This document shows, piece by piece, positions 12,791 to 24,400 of a DNA stretch of 64,000 nucleotides (the first letter of the stretch is position 1; the number at the start of each line of letters is the position of its first letter). Position numbers and translations under genes: made by a program. The notes under the pieces are model-generated. The model searched no databases. It was not told the origin of the DNA and was given only the letters and a program-made list of their open reading frames with translations. Source of the stretch: Sabellastarte sp. h YS-2021 (lineage: Eukaryota > Annelida > Polychaeta > Sabellida > Sabellidae); NCBI GenBank assembly GCA_964017235.1, contig OZ024928.1, positions 80,719,566 through 80,783,565 on the forward strand, given 5' to 3'.

Positions 12791-13239
12791 CCCAAACCAT
12801 CCCTTAAAGTTGGTCAATCTGGCTGAAATTTTCACAGGAAACTCAGTTTATATCAGAGAATGAATTTGTATTGGGCTGGCCCACTCGAGGGCCACTTTAA
12901 TAATTTCAATTTCCGGGGTGTGGAGGCCCATGCATGACCCCTCAAGTTGGAAATGTCAAGTATATCACAATATTGCCAATACGAAGCCCAAATTTAATTT
13001 CTTGCATATTCTAATAATTAATGAGGATATTTTAGGCACATTTGGAGCCTTACATGTCTGACCAGAAATTACTTCACCCAAATATTGTTGTAAAAATAGA
13101 CAAAAATAGATGTAAATCAGCCCAAACCAGTACCAAATGTTGGTCTATAAGTGTGAAATTTGGCCCGAAAATTACTTGCCACACACTAAATCTGATTGCA
13201 TAGGTTTTAGGATTACATCTGGTATACCAGTGGTGTCCT
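12560..13239 (+). repeat. 680-bp monomer with 4-bp duplication (copy 19), last copy of the left flank
   Basis: At 12929-12936 the usual cccatgacccc reads cccatgcatgacccc, a direct duplication of four bases seen nowhere else in the window. The first part of the monomer is of the 676 type with gtttccttca and gttggtc. Its end already has the gcccgaaaa state (G at 13167) that dominates the core. The monomer therefore contains the junction between flank and core. Confidence 0.85.
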
Positions 13240-16200
13240 ATGTGTCATATGTGGTCCAGGAAGGCCAAAATACAGCCACAGATGGCTGTATCAGGAAATG
13301 CTGATATATTCTCAATTAAGGTAGATTCAAGGTTGAGAACCATATTGTTTTCTACAGGAGTCGCCCCTGAAATGAATTTTAATAGTGTGTTCTTTGAGAA
13401 ATTCATATCTAGCCCAAAGTGCAGGTTCAGGGAGTGTAGTTGGCGAGGGATTCATAAAATGCCAGATCAGTCCAAACCATCTCTTAAAGTTGGGTCAATC
13501 TGGCTGAAATTTTCACAGGAAACTCAGTTTATATCAGAGAATGAATTTGTATTGGGCTGGCCCACTCGAGGGCCACTTTAATAATTTCAATTTCCGGGGT
13601 GTGGAGGCCCATGACCCCTCAAGTTGGAAATGTCAAGTATATCACAATATTGCCAATACGAAGCCCAAATTTAATTTCTTGCATATTCTAATAATTAATG
13701 AGGATATTTTAGGCACATTTGGAGCCTTACATGTCTGACCAGAAATTACTTCACCCAAATATTGTTGTAAAAATAGACAAAAATAGATGTAAATCAGCCC
13801 AAACCAGTACCAAATGTTGGTCTATAAGTGTGAAATTTGGCCCGAAAATTACTTGCCACACACTAAATCTGATTGCATAGGTTTTAGGATTACATCTGGT
13901 ATACCAGTGGTGTCCTATGTGTCATATGTGGTCCAGGAAGGCCAAAATACAGCCACAGATGGCTGTATCAGGAAATGCTGATATATTCTCAATTAAGGTA
14001 GATTCAAGGTTGAAAACCATATTGTTTTCTACAGGAGTCGCCCCTGAAATGAATTTTAATAGTGTGTTCTTTGAGAAATTCATATCTAGCCCAAAGTGCA
14101 GGTTCAGGGAGTGTAGTTGGCGAGGGATTCATAAAATGCCAGATCAGTCCAAACCATCTCTTAAAGTTGGGTCAATCTGGCTGAAATTTTCACAGGAAAC
14201 TCAGTTTATATCAGAGAATGAATTTGTATTGGGCTGGCCCACTCGAGGGCCACTTTAATAATTTCAATTTCCGGGGTGTGGAGGCCCATGACCCCTCAAG
14301 TTGGAAATGTCAAGTATATCACAATATTGCCAATATGAAGCCCAAATTTAATTTCTTGCATATTCTAATAATTAATGAGGATATTTTAGGCACATTTGGA
14401 GCCTTACATGTCTGACCAGAAATTACTTCACCCAAATATTGTTGTAAAAATAGACAAAAATAGATGTAAATCAGCCCAAACCAGTACCAAATGTTGGTCT
14501 ATAAGTGTGAAATTTGGCCCGAAAATTACTTGCCACACACTAAATCTGATTGCATAGGTTTTAGGATTACATCTGGTATACCAGTGGTGTCCCATGTGTC
14601 ATATGTGGTCCAGGAAGGCCAAAATACAGCCACAGATGGCTGTATCAGGAAATGCTGATATATTCTCAATTAAGGTAGATTCAAGGTTGAAAACCATATT
14701 GTTTTCTACAGGAGTCGCCCCTGAAATGAATTTTAATAGTGTGTTCTTTGAGAAATTCATATCTAGCCCAAAGTGCAGGTTCAGGGAGTGTAGTTGGCGA
14801 GGGATTCATAAAATGCCAGATCAGTCCAAACCATCTCTTAAAGTTGGGTCAATCTGGCTGAAATTTTCACAGGAAACTCAGTTTATATCAGAGAATGAAT
14901 TTGTATTGGGCTGGCCCACTCGAGGGCCACTTTAATAATTTCAATTTCCGGGGTGTGGAGGCCCATGACCCCTCAAGTTGGAAATGTCAAGTATATCACA
15001 ATATTGCCAATACGAAGCCCAAATTTAATTTCTTGCATATTCTAATAATTAATGAGGATATTTTAGGCACATTTGGAGCCTTACATGTCTGACCAGAAAT
15101 TACTTCACCCAAATATTGTTGTAAAAATAGACAAAAATAGATGTAAATCAGCCCAAACCAGTACCAAATGTTGGTCTATAAGTGTGAAATTTGGCCCGAA
15201 AATTACTTGCCACACACTAAATCTGATTGCATAGGTTTTAGGATTACATCTGGTATACCAGTGGTGTCCTATGTGTCATATGTGGTCCAGGAAGGCCAAA
15301 ATACAGCCACAGATGGCTGTATCAGGAAATGCTGATATATTCTCAATTAAGGTAGATTCAAGGTTGAAAACCATATTGTTTTCTACAGGAGTCGCCCCTG
15401 AAATGAATTTTAATAGTGTGTTCTTTGAGAAATTCATATCTAGCCCAAAGTGCAGGTTCAGGGAGTGTAGTTGGCGAGGGATTCATAAAATGCCAGATCA
15501 GTCCAAACCATCTCTTAAAGTTGGGTCAATCTGGCTGAAATTTTCACAGGAAACTCAGTTTATATCAGAGAATGAATTTGTATTGGGCTGGCCCACTCGA
15601 GGGCCACTTTAATAATTTCAATTTACGGGGTGTGGAGGCCCATGACCCCTCAAGTTGGAAATGTCAAGTATATCACAATATTGCCAATACGAAGCCCAAA
15701 TTTAATTTCTTGCATATTCTAATAATTAATGAGGATATTTTAGGCACATTTGGAGCCTTACATGTCTGACCAGAAATTACTTCACCCAAATATTGTTGTA
15801 AAAATAGACAAAAATAGATGTAAATCAGCCCAAACCAGTACCAAATGTTGGTCTATAAGTGTGAAATTTGGCCCGAAAATTACTTGCCACACACTAAATC
15901 TGATTGCATAGGTTTTAGGATTACATCTGGTATACCAGTGGTGTCCTATGTGTCATATGTGGTCCAGGAAGGTCAAAATACAGCCACAGATGGCTGTATC
16001 AGGAAATGCTGATATATTCTCAATTAAGGTAGATTCAAGGTTGAAAACCATATTGTTTTCTACAGGAGTCGCCCCTGAAATGAATTTTAATAGTGTGTTC
16101 TTTGAGAAATTCATATCTAGCCCAAAGTGCAGGTTCAGGGAGTGTAGTTGGCGAGGGATTCATAAAATGCCAGATCAGTCCAAACCATCTCTTAAAGTTG

Positions 16201-19200
16201 GGTCAATCTGGCTGAAATTTTCACAGGAAACTCAGTTTATATCAGAGAATGAATTTGTATTGGGCTGGCCCACTCGAGGGCCACTTTAATAATTTCAATT
16301 TCCGGGGTGTGGAGGCCCATGACCCCTCAAGTTGGAAATGTCAAGTATATCACAATATTGCCAATACGAAGCCCAAATTTAATTTCTTGCATATTCTAAT
16401 AATTAATGAGGATATTTTAGGCACATTTGGAGCCTTACATGTCTGACCAGAAATTACTTCACCCAAATATTGTTGTAAAAATAGACAAAAATAGATGTAA
16501 ATCAGCCCAAACCAGTACCAAATGTTGGTCTATAAGTGTGAAATTTGGCCCGAAAATTACTTGCCACACACTAAATCTGATTGCATAGGTTTTAGGATTA
16601 CATCTGGTATACCAGTGGTGTCCTATGTGTCATATGTGGTCCAGGAAGGCCAAAATACAGCCACAGATGGCTGTATCAGGAAATGCTGATATATTCTCAA
16701 TTAAGGTAGATTCAAGGTTGAAAACCATATTGTTTTCTACAGGAGTCGCCCCTGAAATGAATTTTAATAGTGTGTTCTTTGAGAAATTCATATCTAGCCC
16801 AAAGTGCAGGTTCAGGGAGTGTAGTTGGCGAGGGATTCATAAAATGCCAGATCAGTCCAAACCATCTCTTAAAGTTGGGTCAATCTGGCTGAAATTTTCA
16901 CAGGAAACTCAGTTTATATCAGAGAATGAATTTGTATTGGGCTGGCCCACTCGAGGGCCACTTTAATAATTTCAATTTCCGGGGTGTGGAGGCCCATGAC
17001 CCCTCAAGTTGGAAATGTCAAGTATATCACAATATTGCCAATACGAAGCCCAAATTTAATTTCTTGCATATTCTAATAATTAATGAGGATATTTTAGGCA
17101 CATTTGGAGCCTTACATGTCTGACCAGAAATTACTTCACCCAAATATTGTTGTAAAAATAGACAAAAATAGATGTAAATCAGCCCAAACCAGTACCAAAT
17201 GTTGGTCTATAAGTGTGAAATTTGGCCCGAAAATTACTTGCCACACACTAAATCTGATTGCATAGGTTTTAGGATTACATCTGGTATACCAGTGGTGTCC
17301 TATGTGTCATATGTGGTCCAGGAAGGCCAAAATACAGCCACAGATGGCTGTATCAGGAAATGCTGATATATTCTCAATTAAGGTAGATTCAAGGTTGAAA
17401 ACCATATTGTTTTCTACAGGAGTCGCCCCTGAAATGAATTTTAATAGTGTGTTCTTTGAGAAATTCATATCTAGCCCAAAGTGCAGGTTCAGGGAGTGTA
17501 GTTGGCGAGGGATTCATAAAATGCCAGATCAGTCCAAACCATCTCTTAAAGTTGGGTCAATCTGGCTGAAATTTTCACAGGAAACTCAGTTTATATCAGA
17601 GAATGAATTTGTATTGGGCTGGCCCACTCGAGGGCCACTTTAATAATTTCAATTTCCGGGGTGTGGAGGCCCATGACCCCTCAAGTTGGAAATGTCAAGT
17701 ATATCACAATATTGCCAATACGAAGCCCAAATTTAATTTCTTGCATATTCTAATAATTAATGAGGATATTTTAGGCACATTTGGAGCCTTACATGTCTGA
17801 CCAGAAATTACTTCACCCAAATATTGTTGTAAAAATAGACAAAAATAGATGTAAATCAGCCCAAACCAGTACCAAATGTTGGTCTATAAGTGTGAAATTT
17901 GGCCCGAAAATTACTTGCCACACACTAAATCTGATTGCATAGGTTTTAGGATTACATCTGGTATACCAGTGGTGTCCTATGTGTCATATGTGGTCCAGGA
18001 AGGCCAAAATACAGCCACAGATGGCTGTATCAGGAAATGCTGATATATTCTCAATTAAGGTAGATTCAAGGTTGAAAACCATATTGTTTTCTACAGGAGT
18101 CGCCCCTGAAATGAATTTTAATAGTGTGTTCTTTGAGAAATTCATATCTAGCCCAAAGTGCAGGTTCAGGGAGTGTAGTTGGCGAGGGATTCATAAAATG
18201 CCAGATCAGTCCAAACCATCTCTTAAAGTTGGGTCAATCTGGCTGAAATTTTCACAGGAAACTCAGTTTATATCAGAGAATGAATTTGTATTGGGCTGGC
18301 CCACTCGAGGGCCACTTTAATAATTTCAATTTCCGGGGTGTGGAGGCCCATGACCCCTCAAGTTGGAAATGTCAAGTATATCACAATATTGCCAATACGA
18401 AGCCCAAATTTAATTTCTTGCATATTCTAATAATTAATGAGGATATTTTAGGCACATTTGGAGCCTTACATGTCTGACCAGAAATTACTTCACCCAAATA
18501 TTGTTGTAAAAATAGACAAAAATAGATGTAAATCAGCCCAAACCAGTACCAAATGTTGGTCTATAAGTGTGAAATTTGGCCCGAAAATTACTTGCCACAC
18601 ACTAAATCTGATTGCATAGGTTTTAGGATTACATCTGGTATACCAGTGGTGTCCTATGTGTCATATGTGGTCCAGGAAGGCCAAAATACAGCCACAGATG
18701 GCTGTATCAGGAAATGCTGATATATTCTCAATTAAGGTAGATTCAAGGTTGAAAACCATATTGTTTTCTACAGGAGTCGCCCCTGAAATGAATTTTAATA
18801 GTGTGTTCTTTGAGAAATTCATATCTAGCCCAAAGTGCAGGTTCAGGGAGTGTAGTTGGCGAGGGATTCATAAAATGCCAGATCAGTCCAAACCATCTCT
18901 TAAAGTTGGGTCAATCTGGCTGAAATTTTCACAGGAAACTCAGTTTATATCAGAGAATGAATTTGTATTGGGCTGGCCCACTCGAGGGCCACTTTAATAA
19001 TTTCAATTTCCGGGGTGTGGAGGCCCATGACCCCTCAAGTTGGAAATGTCAAGTATATCACAATATTGCCAATACGAAGCCCAAATTTAATTTCTTGCAT
19101 ATTCTAATAATTAATGAGGATATTTTAGGCACATTTGGAGCCTTACATGTCTGACCAGAAATTACTTCACCCAAATATTGTTGTAAAAATAGACAAAAAT

Positions 19201-20009
19201 AGATGTAAATCAGCCCAAACCAGTACCAAATGTTGGTCTATAAGTGTGAAATTTGGCCCGAAAATTACTTGCCACACACTAAATCTGATTGCATAGGTTT
19301 TAGGATTACATCTGGTATACCAGTGGTGTCCTATGTGTCATATGTGGTCCAGGAAGGCCAAAATACAGCCACAGATGGCTGTATCAGGAAATGCTGATAT
19401 ATTCTCAATTAAGGTAGATTCAAGGTTGAAAACCATATTGTTTTCTACAGGAGTCGCCCCTGAAATGAATTTTAATAGTGTGTTCTTTGAGAAATTCATA
19501 TCTAGCCCAAAGTGCAGGTTCAGGGAGTGTAGTTGGCGAGGGATTCATAAAATGCCAGATCAGTCCAAACCATCTCTTAAAGTTGGGTCAATCTGGCTGA
19601 AATTTTCACAGGAAACTCAGTTTATATCAGAGAATGAATTTGTATTGGGCTGGCCCACTCGAGGGCCACTTTAATAATTTCAATTTCCGGGGTGTGGAGG
19701 CCCATGACCCCTCAAGTTGGAAATGTCAAGTATATCACAATATTGCCAATACGAAGCCCAAATTTAATTTCTTGCATATTCTAATAATTAATGAGGATAT
19801 TTTAGGCACATTTGGAGCCTTACATGTCTGACCAGAAATTACTTCACCCAAATATTGTTGTAAAAATAGACAAAAATAGATGTAAATCAGCCCAAACCAG
19901 TACCAAATGTTGGTCTATAAGTGTGAAATTTGGCCCGAAAATTACTTGCCACACACTAAATCTGATTGCATAGGTTTTAGGATTACATCTGGTATACCAG
20001 TGGTGTCCT

Positions 20010-20685
20010 ATGTGTCATATGTGGTCCAGGAAGGCCAAAATACAGCCACAGATGGCTGTATCAGGAAATGCTGATATATTCTCAATTAAGGTAGATTCAA
20101 GGTTGAAAACCATATTGTTTCCTACAGGAGTCGCCCCTGAAATGAATTTTAATAGTGTGTTCTTTGAGAAATTCATATCTAGCCCAAAGTGCAGGTTCAG
20201 GGAGTGTAGTTGGCGAGGGATTCATAAAATGCCAGATCAGTCCAAACCATCCCTTAAAGTTGGTCAATCTGGCTGAAATTTTCACAGGAAACTCAGTTTA
20301 TATCAGAGAATGAATTTGTATTGGGCTGGCCCACTCGAGGGCCACTTTAATAATTTCAATTTCCGGGGTGTGGAGGCCCATGACCCCTCAAGTTGGAAAT
20401 GTCAAGTATATCACAATATTGCCAATACGAAGCCCAAATTTAATTTCTTGCATATTCTAATAATTAATGAGGATATTTTAGGCACATTTGGAGCCTTACA
20501 TGTCTGACCAGAAATTACTTCACCCAAATATTGTTGTAAAAATAGACAAAAATAGATGTAAATCAGCCCAAACCAGTACCAAATGTTGGTCTATAAGTGT
20601 GAAATTTGGCCCGAAAATTACTTGCCACACACTAAATCTGATTGCATAGGTTTTAGGATTACATCTGGTATACCAGTGGTGTCCT
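20010..20685 (+). repeat. Single 676-type monomer inside the core (copy 30), conversion-like patch
   Basis: Three linked bases differ from the core: C at 20121 (gtttcctaca), C at 20252 (catccctt) and loss of one G near 20263 (gttggtc). Together they are the 676-type haplotype of the flanks. On both sides the monomer keeps core states (gcccgaaaa upstream and downstream, gccttac downstream). The minimal foreign tract is about 143 bp. A short gene-conversion event explains this more simply than a surviving old monomer, but both are possible. Confidence 0.75.
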
Positions 20686-20982
20686 ATGTGTCATATGTGG
20701 TCCAGGAAGGCCAAAATACAGCCACAGATGGCTGTATCAGGAAATGCTGATATATTCTCAATTAAGGTAGATTCAAGGTTGAAAACCATATTGTTTTCTA
20801 CAGGAGTCGCCCCTGAAATGAATTTTAATAGTGTGTTCTTTGAGAAATTCATATCTAGCCCAAAGTGCAGGTTCAGGGAGTGTAGTTGGCGAGGGATTCA
20901 TAAAATGCCAGATCAGTCCAAACCATCTCTTAAAGTTGGGTCAATCTGGCTGAAATTTTCACAGGAAACTCAGTTTATATCA

Positions 20983-21331
20983 GAGAATGAATTTGTATTG
21001 GGCTGGCCCACTCGAGGGCCACTTTAATAATTTCAATTTCCGGGGTGTGGAGGCCCATGACCCCTCAAGTTGGAAATGTCAAGTATATCACAATATTGCC
21101 AATACGAAGCCCAAATTTAATTTCTTGCATATTCTAATAATTAATGAGGATATTTTAGGCACATTTGGAGCCTTACATGTCTGACCAGAAATTACTTCAC
21201 CCAAATATTGTTGTAAAAATAGACAAAAATAGATGTAAATCAGCCCAAACCAGTACCAAATGTTGGTCTATAAGTGTGAAATTTGGCCCGAAAATTACTT
21301 GCCACACACTAAATCTGATTGCATAGGTTTT
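20983..21331 (+). repeat. A half of the monomer (349 bp)
   Basis: Ordered matches to the B half: gagaatgaatttgtattggg against aggattacatctggtatacc (offset about 349); ggaaatgtcaagtatat against ggaaatgctgatatatt (345); atattttaggcacatttggagcc-type sequence against atattgttttctacaggagtcgcc-type sequence (315); gaaattacttcacccaaa against gaaattcatatctagcccaaa (336); and atcagcccaaacc against atcagtccaaacc (350). In the last stretch about 40 of 59 positions agree without a gap when a 676-type B half is used. Confidence 0.7.
21004..21021. repeat. Dyad symmetry around the XhoI site (6-bp arms, 6-nt spacer)
   Basis: Arms tggccc (21004-21009) and gggcca (21016-21021) are perfect inverted repeats with spacer actcga. 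The XhoI sequence ctcgag lies at 21011-21016. XhoI appears in every monomer I inspected, including copy 10, where the base after it is changed (6803). Digestion should give a ladder of about 0.68 kb. No protein is known to me to bind it. Confidence 0.7.
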
Positions 21332-21341
21332 AGGATTACAT

Positions 21342-21353
21342 CTGGTATACCAG
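21342..21353. repeat. 12-bp perfect palindrome ctggtataccag
   Basis: The sequence equals its own reverse complement and lies at the start of the B half. It is kept in nearly all copies. In copy 3, near 2401, the final bases read ccaatgg instead of ccagtgg, which breaks the outermost pair. It may simply be chance conservation within a homogenised unit. Confidence 0.65.
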
Positions 21354-21392
21354 TGGTGTCCTATGTGTCATATGTGGTCCAGGAAGGCCAAA

Positions 21393-21414
21393 ATACAGCC
21401 ACAGATGGCTGTAT
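21393..21414. repeat. 22-bp hairpin-forming inverted repeat (9-bp arms, 4-nt loop)
   Basis: Arms atacagcca (21393-21401) and tggctgtat (21406-21414) are perfectly complementary with loop caga. The first instance in the window is at 418-439. I saw no copy in which an arm is altered. It is the strongest short inverted repeat in the monomer. The corresponding part of the A half does not show the same hairpin. Confidence 0.75.
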
Positions 21415-24400
21415 CAGGAAATGCTGATATATTCTCAATTAAGGTAGATTCAAGGTTGAAAACCATATTGTTTTCTACAGGAGTCGCCCCTGAAATGAAT
21501 TTTAATAGTGTGTTCTTTGAGAAATTCATATCTAGCCCAAAGTGCAGGTTCAGGGAGTGTAGTTGGCGAGGGATTCATAAAATGCCAGATCAGTCCAAAC
21601 CATCTCTTAAAGTTGGGTCAATCTGGCTGAAATTTTCACAGGAAACTCAGTTTATATCAGAGAATGAATTTGTATTGGGCTGGCCCACTCGAGGGCCACT
21701 TTAATAATTTCAATTTCCGGGGTGTGGAGGCCCATGACCCCTCAAGTTGGAAATGTCAAGTATATCACAATATTGCCAATACGAAGCCCAAATTTAATTT
21801 CTTGCATATTCTAATAATTAATGAGGATATTTTAGGCACATTTGGAGCCTTACATGTCTGACCAGAAATTACTTCACCCAAATATTGTTGTAAAAATAGA
21901 CAAAAATAGATGTAAATCAGCCCAAACCAGTACCAAATGTTGGTCTATAAGTGTGAAATTTGGCCCGAAAATTACTTGCCACACACTAAATCTGATTGCA
22001 TAGGTTTTAGGATTACATCTGGTATACCAGTGGTGTCCTATGTGTCATATGTGGTCCAGGAAGGCCAAAATACAGCCACAGATGGCTGTATCAGGAAATG
22101 CTGATATATTCTCAATTAAGGTAGATTCAAGGTTGAAAACCATATTGTTTTCTACAGGAGTCGCCCCTGAAATGAATTTTAATAGTGTGTTCTTTGAGAA
22201 ATTCATATCTAGCCCAAAGTGCAGGTTCAGGGAGTGTAGTTGGCGAGGGATTCATAAAATGCCAGATCAGTCCAAACCATCTCTTAAAGTTGGGTCAATC
22301 TGGCTGAAATTTTCACAGGAAACTCAGTTTATATCAGAGAATGAATTTGTATTGGGCTGGCCCACTCGAGGGCCACTTTAATAATTTCAATTTCCGGGGT
22401 GTGGAGGCCCATGACCCCTCAAGTTGGAAATGTCAAGTATATCACAATATTGCCAATACGAAGCCCAAATTTAATTTCTTGCATATTCTAATAATTAATG
22501 AGGATATTTTAGGCACATTTGGAGCCTTACATGTCTGACCAGAAATTACTTCACCCAAATATTGTTGTAAAAATAGACAAAAATAGATGTAAATCAGCCC
22601 AAACCAGTACCAAATGTTGGTCTATAAGTGTGAAATTTGGCCCGAAAATTACTTGCCACACACTAAATCTGATTGCATAGGTTTTAGGATTACATCTGGT
22701 ATACCAGTGGTGTCCTATGTGTCATATGTGGTCCAGGAAGGCCAAAATACAGCCACAGATGGCTGTATCAGGAAATGCTGATATATTCTCAATTAAGGTA
22801 GATTCAAGGTTGAAAACCATATTGTTTTCTACAGGAGTCGCCCCTGAAATGAATTTTAATAGTGTGTTCTTTGAGAAATTCATATCTAGCCCAAAGTGCA
22901 GGTTCAGGGAGTGTAGTTGGCGAGGGATTCATAAAATGCCAGATCAGTCCAAACCATCTCTTAAAGTTGGGTCAATCTGGCTGAAATTTTCACAGGAAAC
23001 TCAGTTTATATCAGAGAATGAATTTGTATTGGGCTGGCCCACTCGAGGGCCACTTTAATAATTTCAATTTCCGGGGTGTGGAGGCCCATGACCCCTCAAG
23101 TTGGAAATGTCAAGTATATCACAATATTGCCAATACGAAGCCCAAATTTAATTTCTTGCATATTCTAATAATTAATGAGGATATTTTAGGCACATTTGGA
23201 GCCTTACATGTCTGACCAGAAATTACTTCACCCAAATATTGTTGTAAAAATAGACAAAAATAGATGTAAATCAGCCCAAACCAGTACCAAATGTTGGTCT
23301 ATAAGTGTGAAATTTGGCCCGAAAATTACTTGCCACACACTAAATCTGATTGCATAGGTTTTAGGATTACATCTGGTATACCAGTGGTGTCCTATGTGTC
23401 ATATGTGGTCCAGGAAGGCCAAAATACAGCCACAGATGGCTGTATCAGGAAATGCTGATATATTCTCAATTAAGGTAGATTCAAGGTTGAAAACCATATT
23501 GTTTTCTACAGGAGTCGCCCCTGAAATGAATTTTAATAGTGTGTTCTTTGAGAAATTCATATCTAGCCCAAAGTGCAGGTTCAGGGAGTGTAGTTGGCGA
23601 GGGATTCATAAAATGCCAGATCAGTCCAAACCATCTCTTAAAGTTGGGTCAATCTGGCTGAAATTTTCACAGGAAACTCAGTTTATATCAGAGAATGAAT
23701 TTGTATTGGGCTGGCCCACTCGAGGGCCACTTTAATAATTTCAATTTCCGGGGTGTGGAGGCCCATGACCCCTCAAGTTGGAAATGTCAAGTATATCACA
23801 ATATTGCCAATACGAAGCCCAAATTTAATTTCTTGCATATTCTAATAATTAATGAGGATATTTTAGGCACATTTGGAGCCTTACATGTCTGACCAGAAAT
23901 TACTTCACCCAAATATTGTTGTAAAAATAGACAAAAATAGATGTAAATCAGCCCAAACCAGTACCAAATGTTGGTCTATAAGTGTGAAATTTGGCCCGAA
24001 AATTACTTGCCACACACTAAATCTGATTGCATAGGTTTTAGGATTACATCTGGTATACCAGTGGTGTCCTATGTGTCATATGTGGTCCAGGAAGGCCAAA
24101 ATACAGCCACAGATGGCTGTATCAGGAAATGCTGATATATTCTCAATTAAGGTAGATTCAAGGTTGAAAACCATATTGTTTTCTACAGGAGTCGCCCCTG
24201 AAATGAATTTTAATAGTGTGTTCTTTGAGAAATTCATATCTAGCCCAAAGTGCAGGTTCAGGGAGTGTAGTTGGCGAGGGATTCATAAAATGCCAGATCA
24301 GTCCAAACCATCTCTTAAAGTTGGGTCAATCTGGCTGAAATTTTCACAGGAAACTCAGTTTATATCAGAGAATGAATTTGTATTGGGCTGGCCCACTCGA

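Larger units (their letters stand above)
388..13239 (+). repeat. Heterogeneous left flank of the array (copies 1-19)
   Basis: Nineteen monomers. Lengths are mainly 676 bp, with 677 bp in copies 4, 6 and 9, 674 bp in copy 3, 679 bp in copy 16 and 680 bp in copy 19. Several variant sites are mixed: gtttcctaca, gtttccttca or gttttctaca; gccaatacg, gccaatatg or gccagtacg; gccttac or gcattac; catccctt; and gttggtc or gttgggtc. The mixture of classes contrasts with the near-uniform core that follows. It suggests an older or less frequently homogenised part of the array. Local blocks of two, three and four monomers are duplicated within it. Confidence 0.85.
20983..21659 (+). repeat. Representative core monomer, phased on its internal duplication
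   Basis: This 677-bp unit is chosen as the reference because it matches the core consensus. It divides into an A half (20983-21331) and a B half (21332-21659) that share diverged sequence in the same order. It contains one XhoI site at 21011-21016 and three dyad symmetries. The length is two bases more than a multiple of three, and every frame contains stops, so no reading frame runs through the array. Confidence 0.8.
21332..21659 (+). repeat. B half of the monomer (328 bp)
   Basis: This is the diverged counterpart of the A half. It holds the site that defines the two length classes: gttggtc in 676-bp monomers and gttgggtc in 677-bp monomers. The homologous A-half site reads gttggtc, so the extra G is probably derived. 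Relative to A, the B half lacks about 30 bp between the ggaaatg and atatt matches and has about 21 + 14 bp more between the atatt and atcag matches. Confidence 0.7.

Noticed and set aside
13240-13581. Recurrent open frame of 113 codons starting at the landmark ATG in most monomers (88 codons in 676-bp copies)
   Set aside because: It is satellite sequence repeated with the array. Its end shifts with the single G that separates length classes, variants fall in it as elsewhere and often change the residue, and no domain or ribosome-binding or splice context is visible.
13541-13738. Recurrent 65-codon open frame beginning in gaatgaatttg
   Set aside because: It overlaps the previous frame, is lost from its first ATG by gaataaatt in several copies, and resembles no protein I know.
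21072-21090. ttggaaatg resembling part of a CENP-B box
   Set aside because: The essential TTCG and CGGG core positions are missing.
21547-21556. ggttcaggga resembling a tRNA or SINE B-box
   Set aside because: It does not fit the GGTTCRANNCC consensus beyond the first six bases, there is no A-box at the proper distance, and no cloverleaf can be drawn.
20983-21659. Origin of the monomer from a retrotransposon LTR
   Set aside because: I see no TG...CA termini with target duplications, primer binding site or polypurine tract, so there is no positive support.
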